Positions 33,483 to 44,514 are shown, numbered from the stretch's first letter. The stretch: DNA of 64,000 nucleotides from Rhizobium terricola (GCF_012927355.1 NZ_JABBGK010000001.1:862649-926648), one strand, 5' to 3'. Numbers and translations: made by a program. The notes: a model not told the origin generated them from the letters alone.

Positions 33483-33783
33483 TGTCGAACCTCCTCCGTC
33501 CAACAGTCCTGCGAGGCCGTAATTCTTACGTTTACGTTCATGTAAATGCAAGATGGCGTTCGTCACGCCGCAGAGCGGGGTGCATCGCGGTTGTCGGTGC
33601 CTGTCCCCTCGATGCCTCCGCGGCGGCGACATTGGGGCGGCCGAGAGACAGCGGGGAAGAAAGTCGCGAATCGACGCCGGATGCTCTTCAACTTCGGCTT
33701 TGCAAGGCAAATATTAGGGTTTATAAGCCCCCATCCAAAGCGGCCGGGAGGAGGCCGCCTTTTTCGAAAAGCAGGTGACGATC
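33483..33783 (+). promoter_or_regulatory. aroG upstream region with terminator-like hairpin in the leader
   Basis: The gap between the divergent hydrolase and aroG. GCGGCC (33740-33745) pairs with GGCCGC (33753-33758) around GGGAGGA, followed by CTTTTT: the form of an intrinsic terminator, ending only 20 bp before the aroG start. A possible promoter is TTCAAC (33687-33692) with AATATT 17 bp later (33710-33715), which would put the hairpin inside the aroG leader. A Phe-rich start, MLFNFGFARQILGF, at 33681 has no stop before the hairpin. Attenuation of aroG is therefore possible but unproven. Confidence 0.45.
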
Positions 33784-35160
33784 ATGGCACAGAATTGGAC
33801 CCCGAGCAGCTGGCGACAGAAGCCGATCAAGCAGGTTCCGGCCTATCCGGATCAGGAGGCTTTGAAGACCGCGGAGCAGCAGCTCGCGTCTTATCCGCCG
33901 CTCGTCTTTGCGGGCGAGGCCCGTCGCCTGAAGAAGGCGCTTGCCAACGTGGCGGAAGGCAATGGCTTCCTGCTGCAGGGGGGTGACTGCGCGGAAAGCT
34001 TCGCCGAACACGGCGCCGACACGATCCGCGACTTCTTCCGGGCCTTCCTGCAGATGGCCGTCGTGCTGACCTTCGGCGCCCAGCTGCCGGTGGTGAAGGT
34101 CGGCCGTATCGCCGGCCAGTTCGCCAAGCCGCGTTCGTCGGATTTCGAAAAGATCGACGGCGTCGAGCTGCCGAGCTACCGCGGCGACATCATCAACGGC
34201 ATCGAATTCACGCCGGAGGCCCGCATTCCGAACCCGGAACGCCAGATCATGGCGTACCGCCAGTCGGCCGCGACGCTGAACCTGCTGCGTGCCTTCGCGA
34301 TGGGCGGCTATGCCAATCTCGACAATGTCCATCAATGGATGCTCGGCTTCATCAAGGATAGCCCGCAGGCCGAACGCTACCGCAAGCTGGCCGACCGGAT
34401 CTCCGAGACGATGGACTTCATGAAGGCGATCGGCATCACGCCGGAGAACAATCCGAGCCTGCGCGAGACCGATTTCTTCACCAGCCACGAAGCCCTGCTT
34501 CTGGGCTATGAGGAAGCGCTGACGCGCGTCGACTCGACTTCGGGCGACTGGTACGCGACGTCCGGCCACATGATCTGGATCGGTGACCGCACCCGCCAGG
34601 CCGACCATGCGCATCTCGAATACTGCCGCGGCATCAAGAACCCGATTGGTCTGAAGTGCGGTCCGTCGCTGCAGGCGGACGACCTCCTGAACCTGATCGA
34701 CATCCTGAACCCGCAGAACGAAGCCGGTCGCCTGACGCTGATCTGCCGTTTCGGTCACGACAAGGTTGCCGAGCACCTGCCGCGTCTCATCCGCGCCGTC
34801 GAGCGCGAGGGCCGCAAGGTCGTATGGTCCTGCGACCCGATGCACGGCAACACGATCACGCTCAACAACTACAAGACCCGTCCGTTCGAGCGGGTCCTGT
34901 CGGAGGTCGAGAGCTTCTTCCAGATCCACCGCGCCGAAGGCTCGCATCCGGGCGGCATCCATATCGAGATGACCGGCAAGGACGTGACCGAGTGCACCGG
35001 TGGCGCCCGCGCGGTCACCGCGGACGACCTGCAAGATCGCTACCACACCCATTGCGACCCGCGTCTCAATGCCGACCAGGCACTGGAACTCGCCTTCCTG
35101 CTCGCCGAGCGGATGAAGGGCGGTCGCGACGAAAAGCGGATGATGGTCGCGAACGGCTGA
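33784..35160 (+). CDS. aroG: Class II 3-deoxy-7-phosphoheptulonate synthase
   Basis: A 458-residue type II DAHP synthase joining phosphoenolpyruvate and erythrose 4-phosphate, the first step of the shikimate pathway. Family marks: [14 protein letters not shown] at the N-terminus, [15 protein letters not shown] (about 60-74) with the metal Cys, [16 protein letters not shown] (about 104-119), [15 protein letters not shown] (about 259-273), CDPMHGNT (about 352-359) and [15 protein letters not shown] (about 393-407). The ATG at 33784 has AGGTGA 5 bp before it, better than the GTG at 33775. A leader hairpin precedes it and a terminator follows. Confidence 0.95.
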   Translation: MAQNWTPSSWRQKPIKQVPAYPDQEALKTAEQQLASYPPLVFAGEARRLKKALANVAEGNGFLLQGGDCAESFAEHGADTIRDFFRAFLQMAVVLTFGAQLPVVKVGRIAGQFAKPRSSDFEKIDGVELPSYRGDIINGIEFTPEARIPNPERQIMAYRQSAATLNLLRAFAMGGYANLDNVHQWMLGFIKDSPQAERYRKLADRISETMDFMKAIGITPENNPSLRETDFFTSHEALLLGYEEALTRVDSTSGDWYATSGHMIWIGDRTRQADHAHLEYCRGIKNPIGLKCGPSLQADDLLNLIDILNPQNEAGRLTLICRFGHDKVAEHLPRLIRAVEREGRKVVWSCDPMHGNTITLNNYKTRPFERVLSEVESFFQIHRAEGSHPGGIHIEMTGKDVTECTGGARAVTADDLQDRYHTHCDPRLNADQALELAFLLAERMKGGRDEKRMMVANG

Positions 35161-35189
35161 TCCAAGCTGTCAGAAAAGTGCGTTTGACC

Positions 35190-35226
35190 AACCGGGCCGG
35201 CTTCCCCAAGCTGGCCCGGTTTTCTT
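35190..35226 (+). terminator. Intrinsic terminator of aroG
   Basis: AACCGGGCC and GGCCCGGTT (35190-35221) form a long stem with an inner GCTT/AAGC pair around CCCC, followed by TTTCTTTTC. Confidence 0.9.
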
Positions 35227-35250
35227 TTCTGTGAAATTGGGGGATGCGAC

Positions 35251-35661
35251 ATGGATGAGACAAGGACCGGGGCATGTCAGTGTGGCGCCGTACGGTTCAA
35301 GACCAAGGGACCGCTGCGGGAGGTGGTCTTTTGCCATTGTTCGCAATGCCGGCGCCAGACGGGGCTCTACTACGCTGCGACGAACGTGACGCTCGACAGG
35401 ATCGAGGTGTCCGGCGAGCAGGCGGTGTCATGGTACAGGGCCAGTCCTGAAGCCGAGCGTGGTTTCTGCCGGACCTGCGGGTCGGCGCTCTTCTGGCGCC
35501 GCAATGGTGCGGACTATGTGTCGGTCATGGCCGGTGCCTTCGACCAGCCGAGCGGCCTCGTCGGTGGCTATCATATCTATTGCGCGGACAGGGGCGATTT
35601 CTATGAAATCGCCGATGACCTGCCGCAGTATCAGGCCGGAATGCCCGCGAGCAGCGGCTGA
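35251..35661 (+). CDS. GFA (glutathione-dependent formaldehyde-activating) family protein
   Basis: A 136-residue zinc-binding protein of the GFA/CENP-V fold. Zinc cysteines are in GACQCGAVRF (C9 and C11 region), VVFCHCSQCRRQTG (about 26-39) and GFCRTCGSALFW (about 71-82). The founding member reacts glutathione with formaldehyde, but most single-domain members have no proven activity. GGGGGATGCG precedes the ATG. The last 31 bp overlap the end of the convergent gene. Confidence 0.87.
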   Translation: MDETRTGACQCGAVRFKTKGPLREVVFCHCSQCRRQTGLYYAATNVTLDRIEVSGEQAVSWYRASPEAERGFCRTCGSALFWRRNGADYVSVMAGAFDQPSGLVGGYHIYCADRGDFYEIADDLPQYQAGMPASSG

Positions 35662-36557
35662 GCGTTCGACGGACTGCTATCTTTCTCCGCATTCTTTCCA
35701 AGCTCAGCGCGAGCGTGGTGGAACGCCTGGTCGAGGCCGTAGAACTTGGCGGACTGCCAGGCGAAGTAGTCGTCGACGAAACGGCGCGACAGCCAGAGAG
35801 AGCCGCGGCGGCGCGGCTGTTGCCAGCCAAGCAGACCTTCGGTTTCCGCCTTCTTGAACATGCGTTTCAGGTTGGTCGCCGAAATCATGTAGCTTTCGCT
35901 GAGTTCGGTCAGCGACAGAGCGCCGACCTCGATCCGTTCGTCTCCACCGTTCTCGGGGGGAAGCCTCGAAATCATGTCGTGCAGCACCATGCCGCCGAGG
36001 TCTGACCAGAGAAAATGGCCGATCGTCTCGGCGGGATCGCGCCAGGTCGGATCTTCGACGAGGAGGGCGGCGGCATAGGGCTGGGCGATGCGGAAGATGC
36101 GCGGGTCGGCCGCGCATGCGGCTTCGCGGGAGCCACCGTCGAGCCGGTCGAGGCAGGCCATGTGGCCCATGAACCAGGCGTTCATCGCGTCGTAGGCAGT
36201 CTCGGTGGTTTCCAGCACGCGCACGCGACGGTCGGGCACGTCGGGGATGTCACGGAGGAACTTGTAGGCGACGAGTTCGGCGAGGAAGCCGGTCGCCGTG
36301 TTACGGCTGGCGGCGCCGAGCTTCATGACGATCTCGACGAAGCGGGTCGCGGTGAGGCCCGAAAGCGGGTCGTCGTCGCGACGCTGCAGCGAGAGTGCAA
36401 AAAGGGAATGGGTCATCAGCCACTTGCGATGGGATGCCTTCAGCCGCGACAGACGCGGTGTGCGGATGTGGATACCGATCAGATGTTCGGCGATCTGCTT
36501 CTCGATGGTCGGGAAGAGGGGATGCGCAGCAATTTCGGTGCGGGTCAGTGGCCGCAT
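35631..36557 (-). CDS. Putative regulator with two winged-helix-like segments
   Basis: A 308-residue soluble protein I cannot assign to a named family. Two segments look like winged helix DNA-binding folds: about 68-118 (LTATRFVEIVMKLGAASRNT then a basic RRVRVLETTE) and about 216-262 (LSLTELSESYMISATNLKRM, then GWQQPRRRGSLWLSRRFVD). The middle is helical with several Trp and Met. No membrane segment or signal peptide. It overlaps the convergent GFA gene by 31 bp, and 230 bp of non-coding sequence lies upstream. Confidence 0.65.
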   Translation of the reverse strand: MRPLTRTEIAAHPLFPTIEKQIAEHLIGIHIRTPRLSRLKASHRKWLMTHSLFALSLQRRDDDPLSGLTATRFVEIVMKLGAASRNTATGFLAELVAYKFLRDIPDVPDRRVRVLETTETAYDAMNAWFMGHMACLDRLDGGSREAACAADPRIFRIAQPYAAALLVEDPTWRDPAETIGHFLWSDLGGMVLHDMISRLPPENGGDERIEVGALSLTELSESYMISATNLKRMFKKAETEGLLGWQQPRRRGSLWLSRRFVDDYFAWQSAKFYGLDQAFHHARAELGKNAEKDSSPSNAQPLLAGIPA

Positions 36558-36787
36558 GGCTCGTTCACGCTCTGCTCAAGTGTTCAATAGCAATATTCGC
36601 CCATCAAAGGACCCGACCCCGCGAAACGACGGAGCTGGTTGCCAAGGAGAAGGCTCTCCCTCGCTAGACGGTATTCGTATCCATAGTGTGTCAATGGCGC
36701 GTTTCCGCGTCACACGCAAGTCATACATTATGGAAAGGTTAGCGCCAACGAACCATGACCGATTTGCGGTCCGCCGGCGGGGTGCCG

Positions 36788-38743
36788 TCAGCTTTCGGCG
36801 CCTGTCCGTTCGACCTGCTCGGGGAAGAAGCGTTCGGTGCCGAAACCGTCGCCGAACATCTGGTCATGTTGCAGGAAGCGGTAGTCGCGGATCATGGGGT
36901 CGATCGGCTCGCCATTCGTCGCCCAGTCCGGATGAGTGCGCTCGCCGCGCTCGATCAACTGGTGGCGATCGATGACCGCATAGCGCTCATTCAGCCTGCC
37001 GAGAACCCCGGTGTAGAAGGGGTGACGGTAACCGGCGAGGCGCACAACATAGTAGGGCAGCTGCGACGGGCTGACGGAACCGATATCCTTCTGGACGCCG
37101 CGCTTGGACGACCAGACGACAAGCGGGGTTTCGTGCTCGCGCTTCATGATGCTGACCGGAGCCTTTCGGGTGGCAACCACGTCGGGCATGTAGCCGGTGT
37201 CGGTATAGACGTTGCCGAGCGGCGGAAGATGGTCGCCGAAAAGCACGATGATCGTTTCGCGACGGCGCTTCTTGGCCCAGTCCATCAGCGCCTTCAGGCT
37301 GCTGTCGGCCTCGCGGACGCCCTGCGCATAGGTCGCGAGGCTGTCGCGGTTTTCCGGGGCAAGGGCCGTCGATTCGATGCCGATCGTGTTCTTCGCGTAG
37401 CGGTTCTTCTCGTAAGGGCCGTGGCCCTGCAGGGTGACGGCGAAGAAGAAGAAGGGTTCCTTGGTCTGGTCGGCAGACCGGATGATTTCCTTCGTCAGGG
37501 CGTCGTCGGATGCGAAGAGACCGCGCTTGTCCATCACCGGCATGTTTTCTTCCGAGCGGAAACTGTCGAAGCCGAGCGAGTGATAGACATTCGACCGGTT
37601 CCAGAACCAGCTCTGGAAGGGATGGAAGGCGCGGGTCGTGTAGCCCTTGGACGAGAAGAAGGTTGCCAGCGACGGCAGCGGACGGCGCACATATTGCTGG
37701 TAGGGAATGCTGCCATAGGGCAGGAAGGCGTTGGTGAAGCCGGTCAACGCCTCGAACTCGACATTGGCCGTCATGCCGCCGAATTCGGGCGAAAACAGGT
37801 TACCCGAGGACGCGGCACGGATCGTCGGCATCGGATCGGGCGACAGTTTCGCATTGGTGATGCGGGTCGGATCCCACAGGGACTCGCTCATCACCATGAT
37901 GACGTCGGCATTGCGACCGCCGAAGAAGCTCGCCGGCAGGCGTTCCGGTGCGATGTCGGCGATAACCTCAGAATTGTAGCCCTGCGGCGCCTGGACATTG
38001 GCCATCGGCACGTTGAAGGCGAAGGCCAGCAGGAAGCCGTTGTGGCGATAGTTTTCCTGCTGATCCCACATCATGGGCACGATGTTGAGGCGGTCGCGCA
38101 GGTAGGAAAAGGAATTCGGATTCATCAGCGACAGGAAACCGCCGATCAGGGGAAGCGCCACGACGAGGCGGACGAGCTTCGACTGGGCCGAAAGCGACGG
38201 GAAGTGGCGGCGGCCGAGCACGAGCAGATAGGCGAGCAGCGCCAGCAGCCCGACCAAACCGAGGACGAGGCCGATCGAGGCGAAGGGGCGGGCAGCGAAC
38301 ATAACGGGCACCAGTTCGCCGATCTGGCGGCCGAACAGCATGTCGCTCGGATAGAGCGGGTCGGACAGGTATTGCTGCTTCTGCATCGACAGGAAGGCGG
38401 GCAGGATGGCGAGCGGCACCACAACGAGCGCCGACTGGTAGACGCGGCCGAAGACGGCATCGACGGCGATGAAGAGCAGGAACAGGACACCGACGGCCAC
38501 CATGCCGGGGCGGGCAGAGGAAAGGAGATAGTCGGAGACGTCGATCAGCGTACCGCGGGCCAGCCATTCGGTGACGATGATCGTCAGCAGCGCCAGCAGC
38601 AACGAGTTGACGAGGCGGATGGAGCCGCGTAGCGCGGTCACCCTGGCCGTGGACGCGGCACCGCTCGGGGCGTCTTCAACGGACATTCGGGGCTCAGAGA
38701 TGATCTCGGCCAACTCGCTCTCCAGCAGAAAAGATGGTTTCAT
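36788..38743 (-). CDS. LTA-synthase/sulfatase-family membrane phosphoglycerol transferase
   Basis: A 651-residue protein with about five transmembrane helices in the first 210 residues and a periplasmic alkaline-phosphatase-fold domain (about 270-570). Metal/catalytic features: VIMVMSESLWDPTRI (about 277-291), TANVEFEALTGF (about 323-334, nucleophile Thr region), GHGPYEKNR (about 445-453) and LFGDHLPPLG (about 508-517). Family members transfer phosphoglycerol from phosphatidylglycerol; in S. meliloti a related protein (CgmB) decorates periplasmic cyclic glucans. Which acceptor is used here is not readable. No good ribosome site stands before 38743; MSVED at 38686 is an alternative. Confidence 0.85.
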   Translation of the reverse strand: MKPSFLLESELAEIISEPRMSVEDAPSGAASTARVTALRGSIRLVNSLLLALLTIIVTEWLARGTLIDVSDYLLSSARPGMVAVGVLFLLFIAVDAVFGRVYQSALVVVPLAILPAFLSMQKQQYLSDPLYPSDMLFGRQIGELVPVMFAARPFASIGLVLGLVGLLALLAYLLVLGRRHFPSLSAQSKLVRLVVALPLIGGFLSLMNPNSFSYLRDRLNIVPMMWDQQENYRHNGFLLAFAFNVPMANVQAPQGYNSEVIADIAPERLPASFFGGRNADVIMVMSESLWDPTRITNAKLSPDPMPTIRAASSGNLFSPEFGGMTANVEFEALTGFTNAFLPYGSIPYQQYVRRPLPSLATFFSSKGYTTRAFHPFQSWFWNRSNVYHSLGFDSFRSEENMPVMDKRGLFASDDALTKEIIRSADQTKEPFFFFAVTLQGHGPYEKNRYAKNTIGIESTALAPENRDSLATYAQGVREADSSLKALMDWAKKRRRETIIVLFGDHLPPLGNVYTDTGYMPDVVATRKAPVSIMKREHETPLVVWSSKRGVQKDIGSVSPSQLPYYVVRLAGYRHPFYTGVLGRLNERYAVIDRHQLIERGERTHPDWATNGEPIDPMIRDYRFLQHDQMFGDGFGTERFFPEQVERTGAES

Positions 38744-38897
38744 AAAAGTTTCGCATAGCTGTCACATAACCGTTATGAACGCCAGATGAACCATGGCGCA
38801 CCGGTCTTTGTTCCCCGCATTTCCTTGACAGCTGTGGCGCCGCGAACGCGGCATTTGAATACCCGCCGTTGCGAAGGCCGGACGCACGCGCTAAACG

Positions 38898-40583
38898 ATG
38901 GACATGAGCGAGATTCAGACCCGACCCGACACCCTTCGCATCGCAATCGCGCAGCTCGATCCCACCGTGGGCGATGTTGCCGGCAATCTTGCCAAGGCAA
39001 GGGAAGCTCGGGCAGAGGCATCGGCCCACGGCGCGGATCTCGTGCTTTTCACCGAGTTGTTCATTTCGGGCTATCCGCCGGAAGATCTCGTTCTCAAGGC
39101 GGCGTTCCTCAAGGCGTGCCTTTCGGCTGTCGAACAGCTGGCGGCTGATACCGCCGACGGCGGCCCCGGCGTGATCATCGGTTTCCCGCGTCAGGACGAC
39201 AAGGGCCGCTACAATTCGATCGCTGTCCTGGACAACGGCAAGATCATTGCGACGCGCGACAAGATCGATCTGCCGAACTACGGCGAGTTCGACGAGAAGC
39301 GTGTCTTCGTCGCCGGCGAGATGCCGGGACCTGTCAACTTCCGCGGCGTCCGCCTCGGCATTCCGATCTGCGAGGACATCTGGGGCGAACTCGGCGTTTG
39401 CGAGACGCTCGCGGAGTCCGGTGCCGAGATGCTGCTCGTGCCGAACGGCTCGCCCTATTATCGTAGCAAGGTGGACGTGCGCCATCAGGTCGTGCTGAAA
39501 CAGGTCATCGAGACCGGCCTGCCGATGATCTATGCGAACCAGCTCGGCGGCCAGGATGAACTGGTCTTCGATGGTGCGAGCTTTGCGTTCAACGCCGACA
39601 AGACACTGGCCTTCCAGATGAGTCAGTTCGAGGCGACCGTGTCCGTGACGACCTGGAAACGGGCGCCGGACGGATGGCGGTGCGGTGACGGGCCAATGTC
39701 GCGCATTCCGGAAAAGGAGGAGGCCGACTACCGGGCCTGCGTCCTCGGATTCCGTGACTACGTCAACAAGAATGGTTTCAAGAGCGTCGTGCTGGGCCTT
39801 TCCGGCGGCATCGACTCCGCCATCTGCGCGGCAATTGCCGTCGACGCCCTGGGCGAGGAGCGGGTGCGCACGATCATGCTGCCCTATCGCTACACCTCGC
39901 AGGATTCGCTTGCCGATGCTGCGGCCTGCGCCAAGGCGCTCGGCTGCCACTACGACACCGTGCCGATCGCCGAGCCGGTCGAAGGTTTCCTCTCGGCGCT
40001 CTCCGACATGTTCGAGGGGACCGAAAGCGGCATCACGGAAGAGAACCTGCAGAGCCGCGCGCGCGGCACCATCCTGATGGCGATCTCCAACAAGTTCGGC
40101 TCGATGGTGGTGACGACCGGCAACAAGTCGGAAATGTCGGTCGGTTATGCGACTCTCTACGGCGACATGAACGGCGGCTTCAATCCGATCAAGGACCTCT
40201 ACAAGATGCAGGTCTATGCGTTGGCTGCCTGGCGCAACGGCCATGTGCCGCCCGGGGCGCTCGGCCCATCGGGCGAGGTGATCCCGCAGAACATCATTTC
40301 GAAGGCGCCGTCGGCGGAACTCCGTCCGAACCAGACGGACCAGGATTCGCTGCCGCCCTATCCGGTGCTCGACGACATTCTCGAATGCCTTGTTGAGCGG
40401 GAAATGTCGGTTGACGAGATCGTCGCACGCGGTCACGACGTCGCCACCGTTCACCGGGTCGAGCATCTGCTCTATCTCGCCGAATACAAGCGCCGCCAGT
40501 CGGCACCGGGGGTGAAGATCACCCGCAAGAATTTCGGCCGGGATCGTCGCTATCCGATCACCAATCGCTTCCGCGACCGCTGA
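38898..40583 (+). CDS. nadE: Glutamine-dependent NAD+ synthetase
   Basis: A 561-residue two-domain enzyme making NAD+ from deamido-NAD+, ATP and glutamine. The N-terminal nitrilase-type glutaminase has its triad in LFTELFISGYP (Glu about 53), RDKIDLPNYGEF (Lys about 119) and PICEDIWG (Cys about 156). The C-terminal synthetase has the ATP pyrophosphatase loop LGLSGGIDSA (about 299-308) and TTGNKSEMSVGY (about 411-422). The start could also be the second ATG at 38904. It precedes a TolB-like gene by 32 bp. Confidence 0.95.
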   Translation: MDMSEIQTRPDTLRIAIAQLDPTVGDVAGNLAKAREARAEASAHGADLVLFTELFISGYPPEDLVLKAAFLKACLSAVEQLAADTADGGPGVIIGFPRQDDKGRYNSIAVLDNGKIIATRDKIDLPNYGEFDEKRVFVAGEMPGPVNFRGVRLGIPICEDIWGELGVCETLAESGAEMLLVPNGSPYYRSKVDVRHQVVLKQVIETGLPMIYANQLGGQDELVFDGASFAFNADKTLAFQMSQFEATVSVTTWKRAPDGWRCGDGPMSRIPEKEEADYRACVLGFRDYVNKNGFKSVVLGLSGGIDSAICAAIAVDALGEERVRTIMLPYRYTSQDSLADAAACAKALGCHYDTVPIAEPVEGFLSALSDMFEGTESGITEENLQSRARGTILMAISNKFGSMVVTTGNKSEMSVGYATLYGDMNGGFNPIKDLYKMQVYALAAWRNGHVPPGALGPSGEVIPQNIISKAPSAELRPNQTDQDSLPPYPVLDDILECLVEREMSVDEIVARGHDVATVHRVEHLLYLAEYKRRQSAPGVKITRKNFGRDRRYPITNRFRDR

Positions 40584-40614
40584 GGCGGCCGGCGGCGCGT
40601 TTCCGGGAGGGAAA

Positions 40615-41445
40615 ATGCGCAGCTCCGTCGAAATCTACAATATCCGCACGCGCAGCCATCGCGTCGTCTGGCAGACGGAGCGTCTCGTCGAGGCGCCGAA
40701 CTGGACGCCGGACGGTGCCTTCCTGATCATCAACGGCGACGGCCTACTCTATCGGCTGCCGGCGGACGGGAGCGCAGAGCCGGGGCTGATCGACACCGGA
40801 TTTGCCACGCGATGCAACAACGATCACGGCCTTTCGCCGGACGGCAAGCAGATCGTGATTTCCGACAAGGTCGCCTACGGCAAGTCCTGTATCTATGTCC
40901 TTCCGGCGGCGGGCGGGGAGCCGCGCCAGGTGACGCGCAACCTGCCTTCCTACTGGCACGGCTGGTCGCCGGACGGAACGCGTCTTGCCTATTGCGGGAT
41001 CCGGGACGATGTCTTCGACATCTATACGATTTCCGTCGTCGGCGGGGAGGAGACGAGGCTCACCTTCGGCGAAGGCCGCAATGATGGACCCGACTATTCG
41101 CCGGACGGGAGATGGATCTATTTCAATTCGAGCCGGACCGGGCGGATGCAGATCTGGCGAGTACCGGCGTCCGGGGGCGAGGCCGAGCGGATCACCGACA
41201 GTCCGTTCGGCGACTGGTTTCCGCATCCTTCGCCGAACGGCGACAAGGTGCTGCTGCTTTCCTACGATCCGGAGTTCTTCGACCATCCGCGGGACCTTCC
41301 TGTCCGGCTTCGTCTCATGGACCCGGACGGGCAGAACATCGAGACGCTGTTCGAGCTGTTCGGTGGCCAGGGCACCATCAATGTGCCGAACTGGTCGCCG
41401 GACGGGGAAGCGTTTGCCTATGTGCGGTATTTCCCCGTCGCCTGA
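40615..41445 (+). CDS. TolB-like beta-propeller protein
   Basis: A 276-residue protein built of PD40-type repeats: APNWTPDGAFLIING, HGLSPDGKQIVISD, HGWSPDGTRLAYCG, PDYSPDGRWIYFNS, HPSPNGDKVLLLS and PNWSPDGEAFAYV recur about every 40-45 residues, giving a six-bladed propeller. Unlike TolB it has no signal peptide and no TolB N-terminal domain, so a cytoplasmic place is expected. GGGAGGGAAA gives a strong ribosome site. It is close enough to nadE to be co-transcribed. Function unknown. Confidence 0.82.
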   Translation: MRSSVEIYNIRTRSHRVVWQTERLVEAPNWTPDGAFLIINGDGLLYRLPADGSAEPGLIDTGFATRCNNDHGLSPDGKQIVISDKVAYGKSCIYVLPAAGGEPRQVTRNLPSYWHGWSPDGTRLAYCGIRDDVFDIYTISVVGGEETRLTFGEGRNDGPDYSPDGRWIYFNSSRTGRMQIWRVPASGGEAERITDSPFGDWFPHPSPNGDKVLLLSYDPEFFDHPRDLPVRLRLMDPDGQNIETLFELFGGQGTINVPNWSPDGEAFAYVRYFPVA

Positions 41446-41504
41446 ACTGCCGATGTCGCATGCGTCGCCTTGTGTCGCGCGAAGATTGCGCTAAAACGAT
41501 CCCG

Positions 41505-41690
41505 TCAGGTGCCCGGCGTGTCGAACGGCGGGAGAATCGGGAAGCCGGCGAAAATCCGGCACGTGCCCAACGCTGTGAGGTGGATGGAGCGCGCGGACGG
41601 GTCGGTTGTGGCCCGGGCCACTGGTCTTTAGGCCGGGAAGGCGGCGCGCTTCAGGCGAAACCAAGTCAGAAGACCGGCCTGGCAAGATAG
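41505..41690 (+). promoter_or_regulatory. Cobalamin riboswitch controlling bluB
   Basis: All conserved blocks of the adenosylcobalamin aptamer occur in order: AGGTGCCC (41507), GGGAAGCCGG and AAAATCCGGCAC (about 41549-41568), GTGCCC, GCTGTGAGG, GCCACTGG, GGCCGGGAAGGCGG, and the B12 box AGTCAGAAGACCGGCC at 41664-41679, an exact match to the consensus. A GCCCGC/GCGGGC hairpin follows at 41696-41714 without a T-run, so control is probably at translation, by hiding the bluB ribosome site at about 41730. High B12 should switch bluB off. Confidence 0.95.
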
Positions 41691-42452
<762 letters not shown>

Positions 42453-42615
42453 GTATAGTTACTTTATACTGATCTGGACCTCTTGTGTTTAACATAAATT
42501 AAGTGGGCGTGGCTAAATCTGGCCATGCTCAGGGTTTCCCTCGACTGCATGACGCAGGTCTCGCGCCGGATGAAGCGGCGAGCCAAACCTTTTCATTGTT
42601 GTCTTTGGGGTCTTC

Positions 42616-44487
42616 ATGAAGCTTTTCAACATTCGTCTCGGAAAGGCGGTTCCGGCAGCGATCGGCGGTCTCGTCCTGGTCAGCGTCACCGTGCTCGCCA
42701 TCTCCGACTATTTCGGACAGCACCAGCTCGAAACGGTCATCGATCTCTACGAGACCGAACGTAAGGCAGACGTCTATCTGCGCGACCTGATCGCCGCCCA
42801 GAAGGAGGTCGAGCTTGCCATCGTCAGCACGCAGGAATCGCTGACCGATATCTCCGCCACCCAGGCGAAGGATGGCCTGGACGACGGCTTCAAACTGGCC
42901 GACGACGAGGCCGCACGTCTGGCCAAGCTGATGGATCGCATCAATACACTTTCCGTCGCCCTGGAAGCGCCTGACCTCGTCCCGGCGATGAAGCTTCTTG
43001 CGGATCGCTATGCGGACTTCCACAAGGCCGGCATCGAGATGGCCAACGCCTTCATCAAGGGTGGCCCGGCCGAGGGCAACAAGTTGATGGGCAATTTCGA
43101 CGGTTTCTCCGACGCACTGCAGAAGGAAATAGAGGCGACCCACTCGATCGTCTCCGCAATTGTCGACAGGGAAACCAGCAAGTCTGAGGCGGACATCGCC
43201 AATGCGCGCGCGGAGGCGGAATCCATGGCCGCGCTCCTGGCCGCGCTCGGCGCCATCCTGCTCGCCAGCGGCGCGGGCCTCGCCTTTTTCGTGATGCGCA
43301 GGCTACTTGCGCCGCTCGACCGGGCGACCGACGCGATGAACCGTCTGGCGGACGGCCACATCGATGCGCAGCTAGCCGGAGCCGAGCGCTCCGATGAAAT
43401 CGGTGACCTCGCCCGGGCCTTCACGCATTTCCGCGAAAACCTTATCGCGCGCCGTGACGCCGAGCTCGAAGACAAGCGCAATCGCGAACGGCTGGCGGAG
43501 ATCCAGTCGATGAACGAAGCCGACCGCATAGCCGAGCTCGACCGGACGAAAACCGCCGTCGATACGGTGGCCGAGGCGCTCGATCGTCTGGCTCATGGCG
43601 ACCTGACCTCACGCATCACCAGGGTCTTCGAGGGCGAATATGATCGCCTGAGGCTGAATTTCAATCAGTCGGCCGAGAAGCTGCAGTCAGCGATGTCCGG
43701 CATCGCCAACGTCTCGCACGAGATCCGCTCCAGTTCGGCGGAAATGCGGGCGGCTTCCGACGACCTGGCACGCCGCACCGAACAGCAGGCGGCAGCCCTC
43801 GAGCAGACGGCGGCAGCGCTCAACGAGATTACCACCACCGTCAGCAACTCGGCCGCGATTGCCGACAATGCGAGCCGCAAGGTGAGCGAAGCCAACCGGC
43901 GGGCGGAACAATCGGACGAGATCGTCCGCCACGCCATTGCCGCCATGGGCCGGATCGAGGAGAGCTCGTCGCAGATCGGCAAGATCATCGGCGTGATCGA
44001 CGAGATTGCTTTCCAGACCAACCTCCTTGCGCTGAACGCCGGCGTCGAGGCGGCCCGGGCGGGCGAGGCGGGCAAGGGCTTTGCCGTCGTCGCGCAGGAA
44101 GTGCGCGAGCTTGCCCAGCGTTCGGCCAATGCCGCGAAGGAAATCACCGGGCTCGTCGCACGGTCGGGCGAGGCGGTGAGCTCCGGCGTCTCCCTGGTCA
44201 ACCAGTCGGGCGAGATCCTGAGCCTGATCCAGGCCAACGTCACCGAGATCAACAGCGATATCCGGGCCATCGTGACCGGCGCGCACGAGCAGGCGACCGG
44301 GCTTTCGGAAATCAACGGCGCCATCACGCAGATGGATCAGGTCACCCAGCAGAATGCCGCGATGGTCGAGCAATCGACCGCCTCGGCACACAAGCTGGCG
44401 CAGGAGGCCGACGACCTGTTCGCGCAGGTCCGGCAATTCGAGATCCGCGCGTCCGCTTACGGCACAGCCCAGACCCGCGCGGCCTGA
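42616..44487 (+). CDS. Methyl-accepting chemotaxis protein
   Basis: A 623-residue chemoreceptor. Transmembrane helices lie at about 10-29 and 204-228 around a 175-residue four-helix periplasmic sensor. HAMP (about 229-282, [19 protein letters not shown]) is followed by a second HAMP-like stretch ([12 protein letters not shown]). The signalling tip is [18 protein letters not shown] (about 461-478). The C-terminus lacks a CheR-tether pentapeptide. Ligand unknown. No chemotaxis genes adjoin it. A strong bidirectional terminator follows. Confidence 0.92.
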   Translation: MKLFNIRLGKAVPAAIGGLVLVSVTVLAISDYFGQHQLETVIDLYETERKADVYLRDLIAAQKEVELAIVSTQESLTDISATQAKDGLDDGFKLADDEAARLAKLMDRINTLSVALEAPDLVPAMKLLADRYADFHKAGIEMANAFIKGGPAEGNKLMGNFDGFSDALQKEIEATHSIVSAIVDRETSKSEADIANARAEAESMAALLAALGAILLASGAGLAFFVMRRLLAPLDRATDAMNRLADGHIDAQLAGAERSDEIGDLARAFTHFRENLIARRDAELEDKRNRERLAEIQSMNEADRIAELDRTKTAVDTVAEALDRLAHGDLTSRITRVFEGEYDRLRLNFNQSAEKLQSAMSGIANVSHEIRSSSAEMRAASDDLARRTEQQAAALEQTAAALNEITTTVSNSAAIADNASRKVSEANRRAEQSDEIVRHAIAAMGRIEESSSQIGKIIGVIDEIAFQTNLLALNAGVEAARAGEAGKGFAVVAQEVRELAQRSANAAKEITGLVARSGEAVSSGVSLVNQSGEILSLIQANVTEINSDIRAIVTGAHEQATGLSEINGAITQMDQVTQQNAAMVEQSTASAHKLAQEADDLFAQVRQFEIRASAYGTAQTRAA

Positions 44488-44514
44488 GTCCATCGGACCA
44501 CAGCAGTCTCAAGG

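Noticed and set aside
33681..33783. Phe-rich MLFNFGF leader peptide for aroG attenuation
   Set aside because: The frame has no stop before the hairpin and runs through the aroG start, and no ribosome site precedes it, so it does not match a leader peptide; only the hairpin is kept as a finding.
42489..42502. TTAAC...TTAA in front of the second chemoreceptor as a CtrA box
   Set aside because: Spacing is five to six bases instead of seven, and rhizobial chemotaxis genes are usually controlled by other regulators.
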